From Candidatus Aalborgicola defluviihabitans (GTDB lineage Bacteria; Pseudomonadota; Gammaproteobacteria; Burkholderiales; Burkholderiaceae_C): a DNA stretch of 64,000 nt. Below the pieces are notes generated by a model. The model did no database searches, had not been told where the DNA came from, and worked only from the letters and a program-made list of their open reading frames with translations. Made by a program: the position numbers and the translations under genes. How positions within the stretch are numbered: the stretch's first letter is position 1; every line of letters starts with the position of its first letter. Positions 50,668 to 58,698 of the stretch are shown piece after piece. The stretch lies in the NCBI GenBank assembly GCA_016705575.1, contig JADIXX010000001.1:930001-994000 (forward strand). Reading direction: 5' to 3'.

Positions 50668-51535
50668 GTTGCCAGTTAAATTTACAACGGCGCCTGCACA
50701 CCAGCAGCAGATTGTTGAGTCGGCTTGCTTTCACCAATGGGTTCTTCCAGACGGTCGCAACTGGACGCATTTTTATCGTACTGCGCATGGTTACCTTTTG
50801 CGCTTTCCTGATCTTGGTGACTACGAGGTTTCTCACGATGGAACCGAGGTCATTTGCTTTCCGGTGCCATCGGTAACGGAAGAAACGTCACGCCATCTTT
50901 TCCTGAATCAGGTTTTGCCACTGGCGCTCGCCAGGCAAGGCATGCTGGTGCTGCATGCCAGCGCAGTAGAAATCGGAGACAGCGCTGTTGCATTTATTGG
51001 CGCTTCCGGCATGGGAAAATCGACTCTAGCTGCGAGTTTTGCCACCAACGGTTTTCGTTTTTTGACCGACGACGGGTTACTGCTGGAACCGCGACAAGAC
51101 GCTTGCTATGTATTGCCCAGCCATCCATCCATTCGTTTGTGGGATGACAGCCAGGACGCACTCATTGGCGTGGAAGTCAACATCGCTCCTCCGGTTCAAT
51201 TCACCCGCAAGGTCCGTTTTCTGGCCGGCGAGTCCGTCGCTTTTTGCGATCAGGCACGACCGCTGCGCCGAATCTATTTTCTTGGAGAAAACTTTGGCTC
51301 GCCACTCGAATTTGTCAGCATGAGCCCAGCACTCGCGTTGATTGAGTTGGTGAAGCATTCGTTCCTGCTTGACATTGAAATGAAAGACCTGCTGGCGGCG
51401 CAGTTCGAAAAATTGTCGGCGCTGGTCAGTCAGCCCCTATGCTACCAATTGAATTTTCCACGCAGCTTTGACAGCTTGGCCGCTATTCGGCAAGCCATTG
51501 TGGAGCACTCAACACATGAGAACAAAGTCCAATGA
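50666..51535 (+). CDS. HprK-like kinase of the lasso cluster
   Basis: This 289-residue protein appears to start at TTG 50666 because a stop codon lies just before it and no early ATG exists. The C-terminal HPr-kinase-like domain has the P-loop GASGMGKSTLAASFA, preceded by GMLVLHASAVEIGDSAVAFI, and then FLTDDGLLLEP with the Asp pair. Such proteins occur in lasso clusters of the paeninodin type, where the kinase phosphorylates the C-terminal Ser of the precursor. Here the core tail ends in Thr-Ser-Ser-Met, so one of these residues is a plausible target. The stop overlaps the PqqD-like gene start (ATGA). Confidence 0.82.
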   Translation: MLPVKFTTAPAHQQQIVESACFHQWVLPDGRNWTHFYRTAHGYLLRFPDLGDYEVSHDGTEVICFPVPSVTEETSRHLFLNQVLPLALARQGMLVLHASAVEIGDSAVAFIGASGMGKSTLAASFATNGFRFLTDDGLLLEPRQDACYVLPSHPSIRLWDDSQDALIGVEVNIAPPVQFTRKVRFLAGESVAFCDQARPLRRIYFLGENFGSPLEFVSMSPALALIELVKHSFLLDIEMKDLLAAQFEKLSALVSQPLCYQLNFPRSFDSLAAIRQAIVEHSTHENKVQ

Positions 51536-51804
51536 ACTTGAGTGACAGATTTGCCGTTCCGCCGGATGTCATGGCGCGACAGGTCGGGGAAGAAACCGTT
51601 ATTCTGGATCTTGCCAGTGGTACCTACTTTGGCCTGGATCCGGTTGGCGCACACATGTGGCAAGCCATGGTCGAAGGCAAAACCCTCGCGCAAGTGTGCG
51701 AGCGGATGTTGGCCATGTATGAAGTGTCACGCGGCGATATTGAACGCGATGTACTGGCGCTTGGACAGAAACTATTTGACAAGAAGTTGATAGCCCTTTT
51801 GTAA
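51532..51804 (+). CDS. PqqD-like RiPP recognition element (lasso B1)
   Basis: This 90-residue PqqD-family protein (winged-helix RRE) binds the leader peptide and presents it to the protease and cyclase. The pattern fits: VMARQVGEETVILDLASGTY, FGLDPVGAHMWQAM, and a helical C-terminus (DIERDVLALGQKLFDKKLI). The YxxP motif in the precursor leader is the expected ligand. It is the last gene of the cluster and overlaps the kinase gene by four bases. In many proteobacteria B1 and B2 are fused (McjB); here they are separate. Confidence 0.88.
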   Translation: MNLSDRFAVPPDVMARQVGEETVILDLASGTYFGLDPVGAHMWQAMVEGKTLAQVCERMLAMYEVSRGDIERDVLALGQKLFDKKLIALL

Positions 51805-51857
51805 GCGGTTACCCATCCACTTGTGTATTGAACAAGCTGGCGCGGCGCTTGCCGCAG

Positions 51858-53306
51858 TCAATTGACTCGGCCATAGGTATCTTCCAGCCGCACAATGTCG
51901 TCCTCCCCAAGGTAGGAGCCCGACTGCACTTCAATAATCTCCAGCGGCACTTTGCCGGGGTTGGCCAGCCGGTGGACCTGCCCGAGGGGAATATAGGTGC
52001 TTTGGTTTTCGCCCAAGAGCATGACCTTGTCGCCATTGGTCACTTCGGCCGTGCCGCTAACCACCACCCAGTGCTCGGCACGGTGGTGGTGCATTTGCAG
52101 GCTCAGGGTGGCGCCGGGGTTCACCACAATGCGTTTAACCTGAAAACGCTCGCCAGCGTCCACGCTGTCATACACGCCCCAGGGGCGCGCCACGCGGCGG
52201 TGGTGTTGGGCTTGGGGAACACCCTGTGCTTCAAGCTGTGCGACCACGTTTTTGACCTGCTCGGCATGGGCGGCATCGGCTACCAGCACCGCGTCTGCTG
52301 TGTCGATGATGAGCAAGTTGCTGGTGCCCAGGGCCACCACGGGGCGATGCGGTGCGTGGATGAAGGTGTTGGTAGCCTGCACGGTATGGCCCTGGCCATG
52401 CACGCGGTTGCCGTTTTCGTCCGGCGCGGTCAGTTCAGCGACTGCATTCCAGCTACCCACATCGCTCCAGGCGGCGGCAAAGGGCAGCACGGCAACGTTG
52501 GCGGCTTTTTCCATGACGGCATAGTCGATGCTGTCAGAGCGGCAGGCGGCAAAGCCATCTGCGCCCAGGCGGCGAAAGTTGCCATCAACCGTCTGGGCGG
52601 CTATGGCTTGCTGGCACGCGGCCAATATGTCGGGGGCATGGGTTTGTAAAGCGGCCAATAAGGTGCTGGCCTGGATCAAAAAGATGCCTGCGTTCCAAAA
52701 ATGGCCTCCGGCCAGCAGAAGCTCTTGCGCGCGGGCGGCGTTGGGTTTTTCGACAAAGCACTTGACGGCGTGCGCAGCGCCCTGCCCTGCCAACGCGCCA
52801 CCTTGCTCGATGTAGCCATAGCCTGTGCTGGGAAATGTGGGCTGCACACCAAACATGACGATGGAGCCTGCCTGGGCGGCAACAACGCCCGAGCGGATGG
52901 TGGCGGCAAAGGCGGTGGCATCGGGGATGTGGTGATCTGCGGGCAAAAACAGCAGCAAGGCATCGGGTGCGGCATGGAGCGCTGCGGCGGCCATGGCGGC
53001 GGCGGTGTTGCGGGCGACGGGCTCCAACAGGATTGTGCTGTGCACGTTGGCGGCGTTGGCACACTCTTGAACCAGAAAACGGTGGTCTTCGCTGGCAACG
53101 ATGATTTGCTGGGGGCTGAGCAGTGCGGCGCGCTCCAATGTGAGCTGCAACAGGCTTTTGCCGTTGACCAACGGCACGAACTGCTTGGGCAAGGCCTTGC
53201 GGGACAAGGGCCAGAGCCGTGTACCGCTACCGCCACACAGGATGACGGGGGTGATATTTACGCTAGAGGACGTGCCAGTGGACGCCGTTGGCTCGACAAG
53301 AGTCAT
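51858..53306 (-). CDS. manC: Mannose-1-phosphate guanylyltransferase / mannose-6-phosphate isomerase
   Basis: This 482-residue enzyme makes GDP-mannose for polysaccharide synthesis. The ATG at 53306 has AGGGA upstream and is preferred; the frame is open for 39 further codons. The nucleotidyltransferase domain begins ITPVILCGGSGTRLWPLSRK with the activation motif, then ALPKQFVPL. The C-terminal half is a type II isomerase cupin domain: RPWGVYDSVDAGERFQVKRI, then SLQMHHHRAEHWVVVSGTAEV and YIPLGQVHRLANPGK, with the metal-binding histidines. It probably supplies the exopolysaccharide made by the export module 10 kb away. It lies convergent with the lasso cluster. Confidence 0.94.
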   Translation of the reverse strand: MTLVEPTASTGTSSSVNITPVILCGGSGTRLWPLSRKALPKQFVPLVNGKSLLQLTLERAALLSPQQIIVASEDHRFLVQECANAANVHSTILLEPVARNTAAAMAAAALHAAPDALLLFLPADHHIPDATAFAATIRSGVVAAQAGSIVMFGVQPTFPSTGYGYIEQGGALAGQGAAHAVKCFVEKPNAARAQELLLAGGHFWNAGIFLIQASTLLAALQTHAPDILAACQQAIAAQTVDGNFRRLGADGFAACRSDSIDYAVMEKAANVAVLPFAAAWSDVGSWNAVAELTAPDENGNRVHGQGHTVQATNTFIHAPHRPVVALGTSNLLIIDTADAVLVADAAHAEQVKNVVAQLEAQGVPQAQHHRRVARPWGVYDSVDAGERFQVKRIVVNPGATLSLQMHHHRAEHWVVVSGTAEVTNGDKVMLLGENQSTYIPLGQVHRLANPGKVPLEIIEVQSGSYLGEDDIVRLEDTYGRVN

Positions 53307-53467
53307 GCTTTTAATTCCCTGAATATGCTTGCAAGCCTGAGAGCTTACATTCTTTGTTGTGACGCGATGATTGTGCCAATCGGCCAGCGTTTGGCTGACG
53401 AGCGGTTCTGTGGGCTGCCCCACATAGAATGCGTTTCACACCCCCCCCAAGTACGACACGCATTTTC

Positions 53468-54223
53468 ATGATTCAACTCATTGCCGGTTTTGCCATTGCG
53501 GCACTGCTGACCGTTCTGCTGGGCGAAGCCATGTCCCTGTCCTTGTCGGATGATGACCGCATATTGTTGTTTGTGGTGTTACTTTTGGTGCAGTTTGCGC
53601 TGTTTGCGTTGGTGATGGCGATTGTGGATCTGGTGAACATGGCCAAACACCAAAAGGAAGACGAGCCGTGGCCGTTTGTCTGGAAGCTGTTGCTGGGCAA
53701 ATTGCAGGCGCACCGGTGGCCGCTGGCCTTGGGCGGAATGTCAGTGGTGGGTTTGGTCGGCTACCTAGTGGTTGAAATGCCCGGGGTGATCCCTGATGCG
53801 AAAACGCCTATTGCAAATACTACGGCCCACGCTGTAGTGGCAGAAGCACCAGCCGAAGCGTTAGCAGCAATGCAAGTCTCGACAGCGGAGCCATTCATTC
53901 GCAAATGGGCCAAAGCATGGGAGACTGGGCAGACCGATTTGTACGTGACCATGTACAGCCCCGGCTTTACGCCCGAGGACGCCATGCCCCGCAACCAGTG
54001 GGAAAAACTACGCCGCCAGCGGGTGGACACTGCCAAACAAATTGTGATCGAAATTTTGGAACTGGCGGTAAGCCCGCTGGGCGGCAACCGAGCGGAGGCG
54101 GTTTTTACACAGCGGTACTCATCAAAGGGTTACAAGGATATATCGCGCAAGACGATGACCATGGAATACGTGGATGGGCAATGGCTGATTCTGACTGAGC
54201 GCGCGGAACCACTACCGCTGTAG
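53468..54223 (+). CDS. Membrane protein with Cds6-like C-terminal domain
   Basis: The start is at ATG 53468 (251 residues). There are three hydrophobic helices: LIAGFAIAALLTVLLGEAM, ILLFVVLLLVQFALFALVM and LALGGMSVVGLVGYLVV. The C-terminal domain (about 140-251) resembles the NTF2-like Cds6/L,D-transpeptidase-associated domain: FIRKWAKAWETGQTDLYVTM, YSPGFTPEDAMPRNQWEKLR, then YSSKGYKDISRKTMTMEY and WLILTERAEP. It probably acts in the envelope; the exact role is unknown. It is divergent from manC and followed by the converging tRNA-Val. Confidence 0.65.
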   Translation: MIQLIAGFAIAALLTVLLGEAMSLSLSDDDRILLFVVLLLVQFALFALVMAIVDLVNMAKHQKEDEPWPFVWKLLLGKLQAHRWPLALGGMSVVGLVGYLVVEMPGVIPDAKTPIANTTAHAVVAEAPAEALAAMQVSTAEPFIRKWAKAWETGQTDLYVTMYSPGFTPEDAMPRNQWEKLRRQRVDTAKQIVIEILELAVSPLGGNRAEAVFTQRYSSKGYKDISRKTMTMEYVDGQWLILTERAEPLPL

Positions 54224-54264
54224 CCATTATTTACCCAGCGCGCCAGAGTGCGCACCAACCTATC

Positions 54265-54298
54265 AAAAAAAAGCACCGAACGTTTCCGCTAAGTGCTT
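54265..54298 (-). terminator. Rho-independent terminator after tRNA-Val
   Basis: On the minus strand the stem AAGCAC (54293-54298) pairs with GTGCTT (54271-54276), followed by a run of T (A-run 54265-54272 on the plus strand). It lies 18 bases beyond the 3' end of tRNA-Val. Confidence 0.75.
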
Positions 54299-54315
54299 GA
54301 TTTGTAACCAAATTT

Positions 54316-54390
54316 TGGTGGGCAGTACAAGTTTCGAACTTGTGACCCCTGCAGTGTGAATGCAGTGCTCTACCCCTGAGCTAACCGCCC
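54316..54390 (-). tRNA. tRNA-Val (anticodon CAC)
   Basis: The minus strand folds as a 75-nt tRNA. The acceptor stem GGGCGGT pairs with ACTGCCC, the D-arm is GCTC-AGGGGTA-GAGC, and the anticodon stem CTGCA pairs with TGCAG around loop TTCACAC with anticodon CAC (reads GUG, valine). The T-arm is ACAAG-TTCGAAA-CTTGT, and CCA is encoded. It lies between dnaQ and its terminator, on the same strand as dnaQ. Confidence 0.95.
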
Positions 54391-54430
54391 TGAATATGTA
54401 TTCAGTGAGCCTTAAATTATACAACAACCT

Positions 54431-55132
54431 TCACGCTGCTTTGCGCCAAACCGTCGTTCCACCGCTGGATTTATCCAATTGCGTCAACACCTCTTCGTGC
54501 GCAGCCAGTTCCTGGGCGTTGGCTGCCACGACCGGCAAATCAAATCCGCGCAGATCGATCTTTACCCTGGCAACGCCGCCTTCGCTAGGTGCACCCACAT
54601 CCATCAAAAGTGCGTCCTGCCCACGGGTCATGTTGATATAGACATCGGCCAGCAGCTCAGCATCCAGCAGTGCGCCGTGCAGGGTGCGCCCGGAGTTGTC
54701 AACCTCCAGCCGGTCGCACAGGGCGTCCAGGCTGTTGCGCTTGCCGGGGAACATTTCCTTGGCCATAACCAGGGTGTCAATAACCCCCGATACATGCGCC
54801 TTGAACCGGGGGCGCCCCAGCAAGGCCAGTTCCATGTCCAGAAAACCCAGGTCAAAGGGTGCGTTGTGGATGATGACTTCTGCGCCCTGCACATAAGACA
54901 GCAAATCTTCCGCCACAGCGGCAAAGGCCGGCTTGTCGCTCAAAAATTCGGTGGTCAAACCGTGTACCCGCAAGGCGCCCTCTTCGCTGTCGCGCCCTGG
55001 GTTCAGGTAAACGTGGAAGTTGTTGCCGGTTAGCTTGCGGTTGAGCAGCTCCACGCAGCCAATTTCTACCAGCCGGTCGTCCTTGTCAAAGTAGAAACCG
55101 GTGGTTTCCGTGTCCAGAATGATTTGGCGCAT
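54431..55132 (-). CDS. dnaQ: DNA polymerase III epsilon subunit (3'-5' proofreading exonuclease)
   Basis: DnaQ proofreads replication errors. I chose ATG 55132 (233 residues), which gives the canonical N-terminus MRQIILDTETTGFYFDKDDR with ExoI motif DTETTG. ExoII (HNAPFDLGFL) and ExoIII (HGALLDAELLADVY) follow. The C-terminal clamp/alpha-binding tail is present but slightly short. It lies three bases after the ferredoxin stop and just before tRNA-Val. The dnaQ and isc operon adjacency is common in Comamonadaceae, from memory. Confidence 0.95.
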   Translation of the reverse strand: MRQIILDTETTGFYFDKDDRLVEIGCVELLNRKLTGNNFHVYLNPGRDSEEGALRVHGLTTEFLSDKPAFAAVAEDLLSYVQGAEVIIHNAPFDLGFLDMELALLGRPRFKAHVSGVIDTLVMAKEMFPGKRNSLDALCDRLEVDNSGRTLHGALLDAELLADVYINMTRGQDALLMDVGAPSEGGVARVKIDLRGFDLPVVAANAQELAAHEEVLTQLDKSSGGTTVWRKAA

Positions 55133-55134
55133 GG

Positions 55135-55473
55135 TCAGTGGTTTTCTTTTGCATGGTTGATGGTGTACCTCGGAATTTCCACCACCAAGTCTTTCTGGGC
55201 CACAAACGCCTGGCAACTCAGGCGCGAATTGGGCTCCAGGCCCCAGGCGCGGTCCAGCAGGTCTTCTTCGTTTTCGTCGAGTTCATTGAGTGAGGCCATG
55301 CCTTCCCGCACGATAACGTGGCAAGTGGTACAGGCGCAGCTCATATCACAGGCGTGCTCAATGGCAATGTTGTTTTCCAGCAGAGCCTCGCAAATCGAAG
55401 TGCCTGGCGTGGCCGTGATCTCGGCGCCCTGAGGACAGTATTCCGGGTGTGGCAGGATTTTGATAATGGTCAT
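55135..55473 (-). CDS. fdx: ISC system [2Fe-2S] ferredoxin
   Basis: This 112-residue ferredoxin donates electrons during Fe-S cluster assembly. Cluster cysteines are in EHACDMSCACTTCHVIV and RLSCQAF. The C-terminal RYTINHAKENH follows the family pattern (P-YT-N--EN). It is the last gene of the isc operon and follows hscA, with a 56-bp spacer that holds a hairpin. The start ATG 55473 fits the conserved N-terminus MTIIKILPHPEYCP. Confidence 0.95.
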   Translation of the reverse strand: MTIIKILPHPEYCPQGAEITATPGTSICEALLENNIAIEHACDMSCACTTCHVIVREGMASLNELDENEEDLLDRAWGLEPNSRLSCQAFVAQKDLVVEIPRYTINHAKENH

Positions 55474-55485
55474 TTTGATTGGTTG

Positions 55486-55522
55486 GGGTCAGAGCACATT
55501 GGCGGTGCAAGTGGTCTGACCC
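55486..55522. repeat. REP-like hairpin between fdx and hscA
   Basis: GGGTCAGA (55486-55493) pairs with TCTGACCC (55515-55522), and after one mismatch CAC pairs with GTG. The sequence GGGGTCAGA-CAC resembles REP-like palindromes seen in many proteobacteria. A short relative (GGGGTCAGTGTGG) lies near 62779. Inside the operon it could affect mRNA stability between hscA and fdx. Confidence 0.5.
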
Positions 55523-55529
55523 GCAAGTT

Positions 55530-57386
55530 CTATAGGGTTTGAATATTTTTACCTGCCAAGGCTTGGGCAATGCCGCGGTTCATGCGCTTGGCTGCGAAGG
55601 ATTCGGTGGCCTGGGCCAGCGCTTTGCCCAGTGCATCAATGGTGGCTGCGTCGCTGTCAGTTCGGCCAACAGACAGGGCTGCCATTGCAGCGTCAATGCC
55701 GGCGCGTTCTTGCGCATCCAGCAAATCTGCGTCAAAGGCCAGCGCGCTGTGCGTGGCCAGCAGTAGACGGTCCGCATCGACCTGGGCTTCGACCAAGGCG
55801 CGGGTGCGGATGTCCTGCTCCGCCGTGATGAAACTTTCTTGCAGCATTTTGGCAATTTGCGCATCGCCCAGGCCATAGGATGGTTTGACATTGATTTGCG
55901 CCTGCACGCCACTCACCTGCTCATGCGCAGCCACATTGAGCAAGCCATCGGCATCCACCGTAAAGGTGACACGGATGCGCGCCGCACCGGCGGCCATGGG
56001 CGGAATGCCCCGCAGCTCAAAACGCGCCAGGCTGCGGCAATCGGCTACCAAATCGCGCTCACCCTGCACCACGTGCAATGCCAAGGCGGTCTGGCCGTCT
56101 TTGTAGGTGGTGAAGTCCTGCGCCATGGCAGTGGGGATGGTCTGGTTGCGCGGCACGATGCGCTCCACCAGTCCACCCATCGTTTCCACGCCCAGTGACA
56201 GCGGAATCACGTCCAGCAGCAGCAAATCACCCGCGATGTTGTTGCCTGCCAACTGGTTGGCCTGGATGGAGGCACCCAGTGCCACCACCTCGTCGGGGTT
56301 GAGGTTGTTCAACGGCGCATGGCCAAAATACGCGGCTGCCGCCGCCTGCACCTGTGGCATGCGGGTAGAGCCACCGACCATGACAACGCCCTTCACCTCC
56401 TGCACGGACAACCGGGCATCGCGCAGCGCCTTGCGCACGGCACTAAAGGTGCGTGCCGTCAATGCCTCTGTAGCAGCGTCAAATTGGGAACGTGTAACAT
56501 CAAAATGAATGCTAGCCCTCGTCAGGTCTACATGGAACGCTACTGAATCAGTAGCAGTCAACGCTTCTTTACAGGCTTGTGCGGCGCGCTTGAGTGCAGC
56601 CTTGTCCGCGGCATTAACGGCCTCCGCACCGGTTTGGGACAGCACCCAGTCGGCCAGCGCATGGTCGTAGTCGTCGCCACCCAGGGCGGAATCACCACCG
56701 GTGGACACCACTTCAAATACACCTTGGGTAAGCCGCAGAATGGAAATATCGAACGTGCCACCGCCCAGGTCGTAGATGGCGTAGATGCCTTCGCTGGCGT
56801 TGTCCAGCCCGTAGGCAATGGCTGCGGCAGTAGGTTCGTTGATCAGACGCAGCACATTCAGCCCGGCCAGCTGGGCCGCGTCTTTGGTAGCCTGGCGTTG
56901 GGCATCGTCAAAATAGGCTGGCACGGTGATAACAGCACCGTACAGGTCATCGTTAAAGGTGTCTTCGGCGCGGTAGCGCAAGGTGGCCAGTATTTCGGCG
57001 CTGACTTCGACGGGAGACTTCTCACCAGCCACGGTGAGCAGGCCCAACATGCCGGGGTGATCGGCAAAACGGTAGGGCAGCTTGTCGATACCGGTCACGT
57101 CAGCCAGGCTGCGCCCCATGAAGCGCTTGACCGACGTGATGGTATTGTGCGGATCGCTGATAACTGCCTCTTGGGCGGCAAAACCAATCTGGCGACCGCC
57201 CCCATCCATGTAGCGCACGATTGAGGGCAGAATGACGCGGCCCTCGCCGTCGGGCAGGCATTCGGCCACGCCGTGGCGCACGGCAGCTACCAGGGAATGG
57301 GTGGTGCCCAGGTCTATGCCCACGGCAACACGACGCTCGTGCGGATTGGGCGCCTGGCCCGGTTCTGAAATTTGTAATAGCGCCAT
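55530..57386 (-). CDS. hscA: Fe-S cluster assembly chaperone HscA (Hsp70 family)
   Basis: This 618-residue DnaK-type chaperone drives cluster transfer from IscU. The N-terminal ATPase domain has AVGIDLGTTHSLVAAVRHG, IYDLGGGTFDISIL and VVMVGGSTRMPQV. The substrate-binding domain follows from about residue 390 (LLLDVIPLSLGVETMGG), and the C-terminus (RMNRGIAQALAGKNIQTL) ends without the DnaK EEVD tail, as expected for HscA. It sits between hscB and fdx in the canonical order. Confidence 0.96.
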   Translation of the reverse strand: MALLQISEPGQAPNPHERRVAVGIDLGTTHSLVAAVRHGVAECLPDGEGRVILPSIVRYMDGGGRQIGFAAQEAVISDPHNTITSVKRFMGRSLADVTGIDKLPYRFADHPGMLGLLTVAGEKSPVEVSAEILATLRYRAEDTFNDDLYGAVITVPAYFDDAQRQATKDAAQLAGLNVLRLINEPTAAAIAYGLDNASEGIYAIYDLGGGTFDISILRLTQGVFEVVSTGGDSALGGDDYDHALADWVLSQTGAEAVNAADKAALKRAAQACKEALTATDSVAFHVDLTRASIHFDVTRSQFDAATEALTARTFSAVRKALRDARLSVQEVKGVVMVGGSTRMPQVQAAAAAYFGHAPLNNLNPDEVVALGASIQANQLAGNNIAGDLLLLDVIPLSLGVETMGGLVERIVPRNQTIPTAMAQDFTTYKDGQTALALHVVQGERDLVADCRSLARFELRGIPPMAAGAARIRVTFTVDADGLLNVAAHEQVSGVQAQINVKPSYGLGDAQIAKMLQESFITAEQDIRTRALVEAQVDADRLLLATHSALAFDADLLDAQERAGIDAAMAALSVGRTDSDAATIDALGKALAQATESFAAKRMNRGIAQALAGKNIQTL

Positions 57387-57439
57387 AAATTGTCGGTCAG
57401 GGTTCGTGCCATGCTGGCTTCAACGCACCTGCCTGGGGT

Positions 57440-57958
57440 TCAGATTTCCAGTTTGTCGAAGGCCAGGTCAAGATCGTGTGCAAATTTCTCGATGAACATG
57501 AGTGATCGTACCGATTGCACTGCAGCGCCATAGTCGTGCAGTTCATCGAGCTGGCGGGCACATACCAAAAGCAAATCCTTTTGCACGGCATCTACATTCT
57601 CGCGCAGGGCATCCAGATCGTCAGTGCCTTGGGCCTCGTCCAGTTCTTCGCGCCACTGCATTTGCTGCATCAAAAATGCAGCGGGCATGGCGGTGTTGCT
57701 ATGGGCGTTGACCGGTGAGCCCGCCAGTTCACACAAATAGGCTGCGCGCTGGAGGGGTGCTTTTAAGCGCTGGTAGGCCTCGTTGATGCGTACCGACCAC
57801 TGCATGGCGACACGCTGGGCGGCTGCACCATGCGCTGCGAACTTGTCAGGATGGGCCTCGCGTTGCAGCTCTTTCCAGCGGGCGTCCACTACCGCTCGGT
57901 CTTGGGCAAACTGTTGCGTCAGACCAAACAGTTCAAAATCAGTGGATTGCAGGTTCAC
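57440..57958 (-). CDS. hscB: J-type co-chaperone HscB
   Basis: HscB stimulates HscA and delivers IscU. I chose the GTG at 57958 (172 residues), which overlaps the iscA stop by four bases (GTGA) and gives the conserved N-terminus NLQSTDFELFGLTQQF. The J-domain motif HPD lies in REAHPDKFAAH, and the C-terminal helical bundle (MQWREELDEAQ, SLMFIEKFAHDLDLAFDKLE) matches the family. The gene precedes hscA by 53 bp. Confidence 0.94.
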   Translation of the reverse strand: MNLQSTDFELFGLTQQFAQDRAVVDARWKELQREAHPDKFAAHGAAAQRVAMQWSVRINEAYQRLKAPLQRAAYLCELAGSPVNAHSNTAMPAAFLMQQMQWREELDEAQGTDDLDALRENVDAVQKDLLLVCARQLDELHDYGAAVQSVRSLMFIEKFAHDLDLAFDKLEI

Positions 57959-58278
57959 ACGCGAAACGACTCGCCGCAGCCGCACTTGTCGCGCTCACGC
58001 GGGTTGTTGAAGCGAAAGCCCTCGTTGAGCCCTTCACGCACAAAATCCAGCTCGGTGCCATCGATGTAGGCCAGACTTTTGGGGTCAACCAGCACCTTGA
58101 CGCCGTGCTCTTCAAACACCACGTCTTCTGGCGCCAGTTCGTCCACGTATTCCAGTTGGTAGGCCAGGCCCGAGCACCCGGTGGTCTTGACCCCCAGGCG
58201 CACGCCCACGCCCTTGCCGCGCTTGGTCAGGTAGCGCGCCACGTGGCGCGCGGCCGCTTCCGTAACAGTAACTGCCAT
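57955..58278 (-). CDS. iscA: Iron-sulfur assembly protein IscA
   Basis: This 107-residue A-type carrier has the three conserved cysteines: one in KTTGCSGLAYQLEYVDE and two in RDKCGCGESFRV. The N-terminus (VTVTEAAARHVARYLTKRG) and length fit IscA. It lies one base after iscU and overlaps hscB by four bases. Confidence 0.96.
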   Translation of the reverse strand: MAVTVTEAAARHVARYLTKRGKGVGVRLGVKTTGCSGLAYQLEYVDELAPEDVVFEEHGVKVLVDPKSLAYIDGTELDFVREGLNEGFRFNNPRERDKCGCGESFRV

Positions 58279-58279
58279 A

Positions 58280-58666
58280 TCAGTTGAGATGTTTAGCTTT
58301 GTAATCGTCCACGGCCGCCTTGATGGCGTCTTCGGCCAGGATGGAGCAGTGAATTTTGACCGGTGGCAAAGCCAGTTCTTCAGCGATCTGGCTGTTCTTC
58401 AGCGCAGCAGCCTCGTCCAGGGTCTTGCCCTTGACCCATTCGGTCACCAGCGAGCTGGATGCAATAGCCGATCCGCAGCCATAGGTCTTGAAACGGGCAT
58501 CTTCGATCACACCGGTTTCGGCGTTGACCTTGATTTGCAGCTTCATCACATCGCCGCAGGCGGGCGCACCGACCATGCCGGTGCCAACGCTGTCGTCGCC
58601 TTTTTCAAAGCTGCCGACGTTGCGGGGGTTTTCGTAATGGTCAACAACTTTTTCTGAATAGGCCAT
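58280..58666 (-). CDS. iscU: Fe-S cluster scaffold protein IscU
   Basis: This 128-residue scaffold has its cluster-binding cysteines in VGAPACGDVMKLQIKV, KTYGCGSAIASSSLV and IHCSILAEDAIK. The HscA recognition motif LPPVK is present at residues of about 98-102. The length and the N-terminus MAYSEKVVDHYENPRNVGSF are canonical. A good ribosome-binding site (GGAG) precedes it, and iscS lies 32 bp upstream. Confidence 0.97.
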   Translation of the reverse strand: MAYSEKVVDHYENPRNVGSFEKGDDSVGTGMVGAPACGDVMKLQIKVNAETGVIEDARFKTYGCGSAIASSSLVTEWVKGKTLDEAAALKNSQIAEELALPPVKIHCSILAEDAIKAAVDDYKAKHLN

Positions 58667-58698
58667 GGTTTACTCCTTAGTGGGCGCTTGGTGTGCGA

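Noticed and set aside
56537..56578. Sequence in hscA resembling the dispersed repeat (CGCTACTGAATCAGTAGCAG)
   Set aside because: The encoded segment KEALTATDSVAFHVDL corresponds to a conserved HscA segment (ALS-ADSV), so the likeness is probably chance.
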